Shown: piece by piece, positions 26,011-33,046 of the stretch | How positions within the stretch are numbered: position 1 is the first letter of the stretch | How the letters are laid out: each line of letters begins with the position of its first letter | NCBI RefSeq assembly: GCF_000213555.1 | Contig: NZ_GL891985.1 | Span: 1 to 64,000, forward strand | Direction of reading: 5' to 3' | Origin: Dysgonomonas gadei ATCC BAA-286 | GTDB lineage: Bacteria > Bacteroidota > Bacteroidia > Bacteroidales > Dysgonomonadaceae | DNA: 64,000 nucleotides | Program-made: the position numbers and the translations under genes | Notes under the pieces: generated by a model | Database searches by the model: none | Told to the model about the DNA's origin: nothing | The model's input: the letters and a program-made list of their open reading frames with translations, nothing else

Positions 26011-27048
26011 ATGGCTCACCCTATACTTTTACCACCCGAATGGTATCCCCAAAGCGCAATACAACTCACATGGCCTCACATTGGTACCGATTGGGAATAT
26101 ATGATCGAAGAAGTAACCGCCTGTTATGTAAACATAGCGACAGAAATACTAAAAAGGCAAAAGCTTATCATAGTATGCTATAATGCCGAAAGCGTAAAGT
26201 TTGAATTGAGAGGGCACAAAGAATTATTTAGCAATCTCACGCTGGTTGAATTACCTACAAACGACACCTGGGCACGTGACCATAGTGGCATATCGGTTAT
26301 TAAGGATGGTAAAAAACACGTATGTGATTTTACGTTCAATGGATGGGGATTGAAATTTGCATCTAATTTCGACAATCAGATAACCAGAGGATTATTTTCA
26401 AAAAGGATATTCGCCTCCGATGTAGAACTGATAAACAAAAAAGATTTTGTACTCGAAGGCGGAGCAATCGAATCGGACGGAAAAGGGACTCTGCTCACCA
26501 CATCAGAATGTTTGTTATCTCCAAACCGAAATTCATACCTTTCCAAAGAAAGCATAGAAGAATATCTGAAAGAAGCCTTTGGACTCGACAGAGTATTATG
26601 GCTCGACCATGGCTACTTTGCGGGGGATGATACCGATAGCCACATCGATACACTCGCCCGTTTTTGTGACGAACACACGATAGCTTATGTAAAATGTGAA
26701 GATAAATCGGATGAACATTACGACGCTCTTTCTAAAATGGAAGAACAACTCAAAACATTTACCGATTATATGGGAAACCCATACAAACTGGTAACTCTAC
26801 CTATGGCAAAGCCTGTGTATGACGAGGATAATCAAAGATTACCTGCGACATATGCCAATTTCCTTATTATGAATAATGTGGTATTGCTACCGTTCTATGA
26901 CGATAAGGAAAGAGACGAAGAAGCTCGGAAGCAACTGCAAAAGGCTTTTCCGGCAAGAGAGATTATTGGGGTGGATTGCTCGCCGCTGATAAGGCAGCAT
27001 GGCTCCTTACATTGTATTACAATGCAGTATCCCGAGGGTTTTATCTAA
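26011..27048 (+). CDS. aguA: Agmatine deiminase
   Basis: A 345-residue member of the guanidino-group-modifying (PPAD/agmatine deiminase) family: agmatine + water to N-carbamoylputrescine + ammonia. Catalytic features are NDTWARDHSG, LEGGAIESDG, GDDTDSHIDTLARF and the C-terminal nucleophile Cys335 in GSLHCITMQYP. It lies two genes before N-carbamoylputrescine amidase on the same strand, which supports the agmatine substrate over peptidyl-arginine. No signal peptide, as expected for the cytoplasmic enzyme. Confidence 0.93.
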   Translation: MAHPILLPPEWYPQSAIQLTWPHIGTDWEYMIEEVTACYVNIATEILKRQKLIIVCYNAESVKFELRGHKELFSNLTLVELPTNDTWARDHSGISVIKDGKKHVCDFTFNGWGLKFASNFDNQITRGLFSKRIFASDVELINKKDFVLEGGAIESDGKGTLLTTSECLLSPNRNSYLSKESIEEYLKEAFGLDRVLWLDHGYFAGDDTDSHIDTLARFCDEHTIAYVKCEDKSDEHYDALSKMEEQLKTFTDYMGNPYKLVTLPMAKPVYDEDNQRLPATYANFLIMNNVVLLPFYDDKERDEEARKQLQKAFPAREIIGVDCSPLIRQHGSLHCITMQYPEGFI

Positions 27049-27059
27049 ATATTATTCAG

Positions 27060-27284
27060 ATGAAAGATCAGAAAGCATTATTGTTCAGATGCATAAAGAA
27101 TGACATACCTGCAATGGTTTTTTCGGGGAATGATATACTGTTCCTGCCTCTACTGAAAAGATATTACGAAGACGCTAAGAAAGGTGGCTGTACACAGGAA
27201 TTTCTGGATGATATACAACTGCGAATAGAAGAATTCGAAAAACATATAGAAATGTCGCCCGATACAATTAAGTTGCCGGATTAA
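27060..27284 (+). CDS. Small conserved-type hypothetical protein
   Basis: A 74-residue soluble protein starting at MKDQKALLFR, 11 nt after aguA and before aguB on the same strand, so almost surely part of the polyamine operon. It is charged and mostly helical (YYEDAKKGGC, LDDIQLRIEEFEKHIE), with two cysteines and no known motif. I chose this ATG because the longer frame (from 26976) lies inside aguA. No function is recognised. Confidence 0.7.
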   Translation: MKDQKALLFRCIKNDIPAMVFSGNDILFLPLLKRYYEDAKKGGCTQEFLDDIQLRIEEFEKHIEMSPDTIKLPD

Positions 27285-27336
27285 GTAATTAATGTGCCAA
27301 TGGGGCGAAGCGCTAAAAACTTGTAACTAAAATAAT

Positions 27337-28212
27337 ATGAAAATAGGAATTATACAGCAGGCCAATACGCCGGATATAAAACAAAATATAAATAACCTGA
27401 AAGATAAAGTCAGGGAAGCTGCAAAACAAGGGGCACAACTTATCGTTTTGCAAGAGTTACATAATTCACTGTATTTCTGTCAGGTAGAAGATACTAATAT
27501 TTTCGACCTTGCCGAAACAATTCCCGGCCCGTCGACTGACGAGTTTGGAGCACTGGCAAAAGAACTCGGAGTCGTTATTGTCCTCTCCCTCTTCGAGCGC
27601 CGTGCACCGGGCTTGTATCACAATACGGCTGTGGTAATGGAAAAGGACGGGACCATTGCCGGAAAATACCGCAAGATGCACATTCCCGATGATCCTGCCT
27701 ATTATGAAAAATTCTATTTCACTCCGGGAGACCTGGGATTCAAACCCATTGAAACATCTCTGGGGAAACTGGGTGTACTGGTTTGCTGGGATCAGTGGTA
27801 CCCTGAGGCTGCCCGCCTGATGGCAATGGCAGGAGCCGATTTACTCATCTATCCTACAGCCATAGGCTGGGAATCGACCGACTCGCAGGAAGAAAAAGAC
27901 CGCCAGCTAGGGGCATGGGTAATCTCCCAACGGGGACATGCCGTAGCAAATGGACTGCATGTGGTATCTGTCAACCGTACAGGTTATGAACCAGACCCGT
28001 CGGGACAAACAAATGGTATAACATTCTGGGGAAACAGCTTTGTGGCTGGCCCTCAGGGAGAAATACTATGGCAGGCTACGAACGACAAAGAAGAAGTCCG
28101 GATGGTGGAAATAGATATAAAACGCTCCGAACAGGTAAGACGCTGGTGGCCATTCTTTCGGGACAGACGTATCGATTATTTCGGGGATATAACAAAACGG
28201 TTTATAGATTAA
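27337..28212 (+). CDS. aguB: N-carbamoylputrescine amidase
   Basis: A 291-residue carbon-nitrogen hydrolase of the nitrilase superfamily, which turns N-carbamoylputrescine into putrescine, CO2 and ammonia. The catalytic triad is visible: Glu40 in VLQELHNS, Lys113 in YRKMHIPDD, and Cys150 in LVCWDQWYPE. Length and motif spacing match AguB. With aguA it completes the agmatine route to putrescine. An arginine decarboxylase is not in the window. Confidence 0.94.
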   Translation: MKIGIIQQANTPDIKQNINNLKDKVREAAKQGAQLIVLQELHNSLYFCQVEDTNIFDLAETIPGPSTDEFGALAKELGVVIVLSLFERRAPGLYHNTAVVMEKDGTIAGKYRKMHIPDDPAYYEKFYFTPGDLGFKPIETSLGKLGVLVCWDQWYPEAARLMAMAGADLLIYPTAIGWESTDSQEEKDRQLGAWVISQRGHAVANGLHVVSVNRTGYEPDPSGQTNGITFWGNSFVAGPQGEILWQATNDKEEVRMVEIDIKRSEQVRRWWPFFRDRRIDYFGDITKRFID

Positions 28213-28215
28213 TCA

Positions 28216-28947
28216 ATGTTACGAAACTTCGCAATACTTACACTCTCCCTTTTGTTTTCCTGTTCCTCAAAGGCAAACAAGCAGGAAGATAATGTGGAGA
28301 TTAAAGAAGTAACAGAAGTTCAACAGCCTTCGAAATCTTATTCCGAACTGAAAAAAGAAATCCTCGAAACAAGGGATCTTTTCAGAAAGGAATACGAAAT
28401 GAACAAAAGCAATAAAGAAAGCCAGGATAGCATTGTGAGTAAAGCACAAAAATATTTGTTAGCTATCTCTGATGATTTCTTCCTGTCGTGGTACGGTACG
28501 CCGTGGACATTTCACGGACATAGCCAGACTCCGAAAGAAGGGAGTATTGCCTGCGGTTATTTTATTACCACTACCCTGCGCGATATGGGTTTTAATATCC
28601 CCCGTATAAAGTGGGCGCAACAGGCATCGGAATATTTGATAAAAAAAGTATCAACAGATATCAGGCGTTTTCAACAAAAGCCGATGAAAGATGTTATAGC
28701 CTATATGGAATCGAAGGGCGAAGGATTATACATTGTCGGGCTGGATTCTCATGTAGGTTATATTTATTATATAAATGATAAAATGTCTTTTGTACATGCC
28801 AACTATTATAAGCCTAAAATCGGGGTAATGTCAGAGCCCCTGATAGGGCGTAATCCTTTAAATGATTCGAAATACAAGGTTATCGGAAAGGTTTTTGACA
28901 AGGATATGGTCAGAAACTGGATACTGAATATTCCTTATTCCGATTAA
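28216..28947 (+). CDS. Lipoprotein with a possible papain/NlpC-like Cys-His site
   Basis: A 243-residue protein beginning 3 nt after aguB, so translationally linked to it. The signal MLRNFAILTLSLLFSC ends in a lipobox with Cys16. After a charged linker (about 20-80) comes a globular part with SIACGYFITTTL (Cys113 at a helix start) and LDSHVGYIYYIND (His179 in a strand), the order and setting expected of NlpC/P60 or transglutaminase-type cysteine hydrolases. This reading is inference from pattern only. No family was recognised with certainty, and why it travels with polyamine genes is unclear. Confidence 0.75.
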   Translation: MLRNFAILTLSLLFSCSSKANKQEDNVEIKEVTEVQQPSKSYSELKKEILETRDLFRKEYEMNKSNKESQDSIVSKAQKYLLAISDDFFLSWYGTPWTFHGHSQTPKEGSIACGYFITTTLRDMGFNIPRIKWAQQASEYLIKKVSTDIRRFQQKPMKDVIAYMESKGEGLYIVGLDSHVGYIYYINDKMSFVHANYYKPKIGVMSEPLIGRNPLNDSKYKVIGKVFDKDMVRNWILNIPYSD

Positions 28948-29217
28948 ATTAACTGTAGCCAGAGACGGCCCCCTGATCAGCTTTTCGGAACAATATTTCT
29001 CGGAATGAAAATTTATCAAGGAGGTATAAAGTGACAGATAAGAATATATGCGAAAGATACAAAACCGGCCAGGTTTTAAGATAATAATTGAATAAGTTGT
29101 AAATACTAAAATAATGGCTATTATTTACTTCCGGTTGCCCATATTAAAATCTTTTTACGCATTTATTCCTACTCGTTTTTTTAGTATATTTTGCATTTAA
29201 AACGATTATTCCTACGC

Positions 29218-29255
29218 AAAAATGCAATCTCTAGTTTGCATTTTTAGTATATTTG
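29218..29255 (+). promoter_or_regulatory. Promoter -7 box with adjacent operator-like inverted repeat, pta operon
   Basis: AAAAATGCAA (29218-29227) and its exact complement TTGCATTTTT (29236-29245) flank 8 nt, directly followed by TATATTTG (29248-29255), a good -7 box. A third half-site TTTTGCATTT lies at about 29190, with TTAGTATATTT repeated beside both. The inverted repeat covers where the -33 element would be, as a repressor or activator site would. A perfect palindrome ATCACGTGAT follows at 29271-29280. The remainder of the 28948-29320 gap shows nothing else. Confidence 0.55.
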
Positions 29256-29320
29256 CGCACGCGTAAAAAAATCACGTGATATCCCGTTTGCACAAGAACA
29301 CAAGTAAAAACATCTATTAT

Positions 29321-30331
29321 ATGGACTTAATTAAACAAATTGTAGAAAGGGCCAAGGCAAACAAACAACGTATTGTCCTTCCCGAAGGAACAGAGGTAAG
29401 AACTATAACAGCTGCCGATCAGTTATTAGCAGACGGAGTTGCTGAAATTATTCTTATAGGGAATACAAAAGAGGTAAAGGAACTGGCAGCAAGTTTGAAC
29501 CTGAAAAATATAGACAAAGCAACAATTCTTGACCCTCAGAACTATGAAAAGAAGGAAACTTATACCAATCTCCTTTTCGAATTGAGAAAAGCCAAGGGCA
29601 TGACAATTGAGCAAGCCTCTAAACTGGCCGAAGACCCATTGTACATCGGTTGCCTGATGATAAAGAACGGAGACGCCGACGGAGAGATAGCCGGCGCACA
29701 AAATACGACAGGCGATGTGCTTCGTCCTGCGCTTCAGATTATAAAAACAGCACCCGGAATCAGTGTGGTCTCAGGTGCTTTTTTAATGTTTACAACTCAG
29801 AAACAGTACGGTAAAGACGGGTTGCTTGTTGTAGCCGATTGCGCTGTTACACCTGACCCTACCTCATCTCAATTGGCTGAGATCGCAGTCGCAACAGGCC
29901 AGACAGCCCGTGCATTGGTCGGGGAAGAGCCTCAGGTAGCCATATTGAGTTTTTCGACAAAAGGAAGCGCAAAACATCCGATGGTAGACAAAGTAATAGA
30001 AGCAACCCAGCTTGCACAGAAAATTGACCCGACAATGAATATCGACGGGGAATTGCAGGCCGATGCAGCTTTAGTGCCGTCTGTAGGTCAGCAAAAAGCA
30101 CCCGGCAGTAAAGTCGCAGGACATGCCAATGTACTTGTTTTCCCTTCACTCGAAGTGGGAAATATTGCATATAAACTAGTTCAGCGTTTGGGTAATGCAG
30201 AGGCTGTTGGCCCTATTCTGCAAGGAATGGCAGCTCCGGTAAACGACCTTTCGCGCGGATGTTCAGTGAGTGATGTTTATAACATGGTGGCTATAGCGGC
30301 AAATCAGGCCATAGCGGCAAAGAATAAGTAA
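29321..30331 (+). CDS. pta: Phosphate acetyltransferase
   Basis: A 336-residue short-form phosphotransacetylase: acetyl-CoA + Pi to acetyl-phosphate + CoA. The start MDLIKQIVERAKANKQRIVLPEG matches the family; a GTG-started extension of 15 codons from 29276 is not family-like and overlaps the palindrome. Further motifs are GDADGEIAGAQNTTGDVLRP-type substrate loop (near 120-140) and GSAKHPMVDKV around 215. No N-terminal BioD-like regulatory domain. First gene of a three-gene operon with the dehydrogenase-like gene and ackA. Confidence 0.96.
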   Translation: MDLIKQIVERAKANKQRIVLPEGTEVRTITAADQLLADGVAEIILIGNTKEVKELAASLNLKNIDKATILDPQNYEKKETYTNLLFELRKAKGMTIEQASKLAEDPLYIGCLMIKNGDADGEIAGAQNTTGDVLRPALQIIKTAPGISVVSGAFLMFTTQKQYGKDGLLVVADCAVTPDPTSSQLAEIAVATGQTARALVGEEPQVAILSFSTKGSAKHPMVDKVIEATQLAQKIDPTMNIDGELQADAALVPSVGQQKAPGSKVAGHANVLVFPSLEVGNIAYKLVQRLGNAEAVGPILQGMAAPVNDLSRGCSVSDVYNMVAIAANQAIAAKNK

Positions 30332-30348
30332 CAATCAATAAATTATAT

Positions 30349-31314
30349 ATGGCAGAAATCATAGAACCTATTGAAGAATACGGGTTAAGCAATAAACATA
30401 AGAAAAGGTCTCTTTTCTCCAAAATCGGAGTTGTAGGCTGTGGGCGTGATGGCAGACATATTGTTAGCCTTACGGCTTTATCGGGGATGGAGGTTGTTTT
30501 CATAGAAGTTTCGGAAGAAAGAATTCAGGAAGCACTCAAAGATATTGGCCACGGACTGGATACCAAGATTGAAAACTGGGGTTTGACCCAAAGTGAGAAA
30601 CGAGCCACTATGGGGCGTATAAAAGGCTCTCTCAATTACAGTGACCTCAAAGGATGCGACTTTGTGATAGAATGTATCCGTTACGAAGCGAACGGAGAAC
30701 GCAGCACCGAACTTCGTAAGGAGGTTTTCAGAAACCTGGAACTGGTACTAGCTCCCGATGCGATTATTGCCACGAACGCCACTACTGTCATTATAAGCGA
30801 GCTGGCAGCAGAACTGACGCATAAAGCGCGCTGCATAAGCCTTCATTTCCCTATTACACATACCGATGCCCGTCTACTGGAAGTAGTAAGAGGTACATTT
30901 ACATCACAAGAGGCAGTAGATAAGATATATCTGTTTGCCAATATGATTAAATATACGCCGATTCCGGTACATGAAAGCAGTGGTCTTGTGAGTTTCCGCC
31001 TGATGATAATAATGCTGAACGAGGCATGTAATATCTGGATGGAAAATGTGGCATCGCTTGAAGATATAGACAAAGAATTCACTATTATTTACGGCCAGCG
31101 TTATGGTATCTTTCACCTAGCCGATATCGTAGGCATTGAGAAACTGGTTATGCTGATGGAAGACATGTTCCATGAATACGGGGACAAAAAATATAAGGCT
31201 GCTCCGATTTTGTGGCGCCTGTACCGTTCTAAGCAGTTAGGCGTATCTTCGGGAAGAGGATTCTATGTCTATGATGAAACAGGAAAACAACTTGGTCCAA
31301 ACAATTTAATTTAA
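30349..31314 (+). CDS. 3-hydroxyacyl-CoA dehydrogenase-like protein with altered active site
   Basis: A 321-residue protein with the two-domain HADH/Hbd layout: Rossmann domain with GVVGCGRDGRHI (about 27-38) and a helical C-terminal domain (about 210-310). The catalytic pair His166 (SLHFPIT) and Glu178 (LLEVV) is present. The usual Asn of the GFVxNR motif is Phe216 (SGLVSFRLM), the SNTSS segment reads TNATT, and the HFFNP loop has lost its Asn-Pro. NAD(H) binding looks likely, but normal 3-hydroxyacyl-CoA turnover is doubtful. It is wedged 17 nt after pta and 4 nt before ackA, so is co-expressed with acetate formation. Either a changed substrate or a redox-sensing role is possible; both are inference. 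Confidence 0.85.
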   Translation: MAEIIEPIEEYGLSNKHKKRSLFSKIGVVGCGRDGRHIVSLTALSGMEVVFIEVSEERIQEALKDIGHGLDTKIENWGLTQSEKRATMGRIKGSLNYSDLKGCDFVIECIRYEANGERSTELRKEVFRNLELVLAPDAIIATNATTVIISELAAELTHKARCISLHFPITHTDARLLEVVRGTFTSQEAVDKIYLFANMIKYTPIPVHESSGLVSFRLMIIMLNEACNIWMENVASLEDIDKEFTIIYGQRYGIFHLADIVGIEKLVMLMEDMFHEYGDKKYKAAPILWRLYRSKQLGVSSGRGFYVYDETGKQLGPNNLI

Positions 31315-31318
31315 CAGT

Positions 31319-32518
31319 ATGAAGATATTAGTATTGAACTGTGGTAGTTCGTCTATAAAATATAAGCTTTTCGATATGGAAAGCAAGGAAGTTTTGGCTC
31401 AGGGAGGTGTAGAGAAGATAGGACTGAAAGGTTCCTTCCTTAAATTTCCTGCTGCTAACGGAGATAAAGTTGTACTTGAAGGAGAAATACTCGAGCATCA
31501 GGCCGGTATAGAATATATTCTCGGAGTCCTTCTTAGTGAAAAATATGGCTGTATAAAATCATTAAGTGAAATAGATGCTGTAGGCCACCGCGTAGTACAT
31601 GGGGGAGAAGAATTCAACAGCAGTGTATTTATCACAGATGAGGTGATTAAAAAAATGGAGGAATGCATAGAGCTTGCCCCATTACACAATCCACCCAATC
31701 TGGCAGGTATCTATGCTGTAAAAGAGCTGATGGGAGATATTCCTCAGGTGGGTGTATTCGATACAGCTTTTCATCAGACAATGCCGCCAAAGGCATATAT
31801 GTATGGTCTGCCATATTCACTATATCAGAAATATGCCATCCGTCGTTACGGATTCCATGGTACGAGTCATCGTTATGTTTCGCGTAAGGCTTGTGAATCG
31901 CTGGGTATTCCATACGAGGAGCAACGGATTATTTCAGCACATATCGGTAATGGCGGCTCTCTGGCTGCTATTAAAGGAGGTGTTTCTGTAGACACATCGA
32001 TGGGTATGACCCCCGTCGAAGGTTTGTTGATGGGGACACGTTCGGGAGATGTGGATGCAGGTATAATCTCATTCATAATGGAAAAAGAAAATATTGGCAC
32101 ACAGGCAATTTCTACTCTCGTAAATAAACATAGCGGTTTGCTGGGAGTTTCAGGCGTTTCATCTGATATGCGCGAAATCAGAGCTGCCATTGCCGAAGGA
32201 AACGAAAAGGCCAAATTAGCCTATGATATGTTTCTCTACCGTATCAAGAAATATATAGGGGCATATACAGCAGCTTTGGGAGGTCTTGATATCTTACTTT
32301 TCACAGGAGGTATAGGAGAAAATGCCGTTTACCTTAGAGAAGAAATCTGTCTCGACTTAGAATTTTTGGGAATAAAACTTGATACAGAGAAAAATGTGAA
32401 GATTTATGGGGAAGAGGCGGTAATTACCACACCGGATTCTAAAATAAAAGTGATGGTTGTACCAACTGATGAAGAATTTATGATTGCTTCGGATACTATG
32501 GATATCGTAAACAGATAA
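31319..32518 (+). CDS. ackA: Acetate kinase
   Basis: A 399-residue acetate kinase: acetyl-phosphate + ADP to acetate + ATP. N-terminal VLNCGSSSIKYKLFD, HRVVHGGE, FDTAFHQTMP, YGFHGTSH, and the C-terminal FTGGIGENA are all present and in order. Length is typical. It is the last gene of the pta operon and is followed by a terminator. Together with pta it provides substrate-level phosphorylation. Confidence 0.98.
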   Translation: MKILVLNCGSSSIKYKLFDMESKEVLAQGGVEKIGLKGSFLKFPAANGDKVVLEGEILEHQAGIEYILGVLLSEKYGCIKSLSEIDAVGHRVVHGGEEFNSSVFITDEVIKKMEECIELAPLHNPPNLAGIYAVKELMGDIPQVGVFDTAFHQTMPPKAYMYGLPYSLYQKYAIRRYGFHGTSHRYVSRKACESLGIPYEEQRIISAHIGNGGSLAAIKGGVSVDTSMGMTPVEGLLMGTRSGDVDAGIISFIMEKENIGTQAISTLVNKHSGLLGVSGVSSDMREIRAAIAEGNEKAKLAYDMFLYRIKKYIGAYTAALGGLDILLFTGGIGENAVYLREEICLDLEFLGIKLDTEKNVKIYGEEAVITTPDSKIKVMVVPTDEEFMIASDTMDIVNR

Positions 32519-32548
32519 CCATAATACTTAATAATCAATGAAATATAT

Positions 32549-32577
32549 AAAAAGGTCTGGCTTCAGGCCTTTTTTAT
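32549..32577 (+). terminator. Intrinsic terminator after ackA
   Basis: AAAAAGGTCTG (32549-32559), 4-nt loop, CAGGCCTTTTT (32564-32574), one G-U pair, with the T-run continuing. Confidence 0.85.
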
Positions 32578-32672
32578 TTGTTTATAATACGCAAGGATAT
32601 TTAACATTTGGGCAGATATTCCCAAGGTCTCCGTTAAACAAATTTAAACTGTTAAAATAACATTTGTGATTA

Positions 32673-32704
32673 TTTGGAATATTCCCGGACACCCCTTATC
32701 TTTG
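32673..32704 (+). promoter_or_regulatory. Strong Bacteroidota-type promoter of a small RNA unit
   Basis: TTTG (32673-32676), exactly 20 nt, TATCTTTG (32697-32704). This is one of the best full matches to the consensus in the window, and no protein gene begins within the next 300 nt. Confidence 0.75.
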
Positions 32705-32710
32705 TAATGT

Positions 32711-32780
32711 GTTTTTCATAGTATTAGATTTAAGGTTAACAATGAAGATTGGTTGTCGGGATGACAACCTTTTCTTTTTT
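32711..32780 (+). ncRNA. Candidate small RNA of about 70 nt
   Basis: From the inferred start near 32711 the transcript would run GTTTTTCATAGTATTAG and on to a hairpin GGTTGTC (32751-32757), loop GGGAT, GACAACC (32763-32769), followed by TTTTCTTTTTT. A promoter and a terminator about 70 nt apart with no ORF beyond a 13-codon possibility (ATG at 32742) define a free-standing small RNA. From memory, similar short segments recur between genes in Bacteroidales, but I cannot check this. The rest of the 32519-33046 gap holds the ackA terminator and a promoter before the sensor kinase. Confidence 0.65.
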
Positions 32781-33007
32781 ATAGCAGTTTGATTAAATAA
32801 ATACCATTACTCCGAAAACACATAAATCCCATAAATTACGATATAAAAACATTTTCAAGACTTTATAAATAAGGTTTACTCATCGCTATATGACTGGTAT
32901 GATCATGCGGAAAGACTTGTTTCGGATAATAACCTCTTATAACCATTTAATAGCTCCGGATAGCTATATAATAATAACAACATTCCAGAATAATATTAAA
33001 TCATAGA

Positions 33008-33041
33008 TTTGACTTGAGATTTAAGTTATTAATTAAATTTG
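33008..33041 (+). promoter_or_regulatory. Possible promoter very close to the sensor kinase start codon
   Basis: TTTG (33008-33011), 22 nt, TAAATTTG (33034-33041) match the consensus. The start codon chosen for the kinase is at 33047, so a transcript from here would be leaderless or nearly so. Confidence 0.4.
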
Positions 33042-33046
33042 TTATT

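Noticed and set aside
32742..32783. 13-codon leader peptide ORF as an attenuator
   Set aside because: It overlaps the terminator stem, has no run of regulatory codons, and the next gene is 270 nt away with its own promoter-like sequence.
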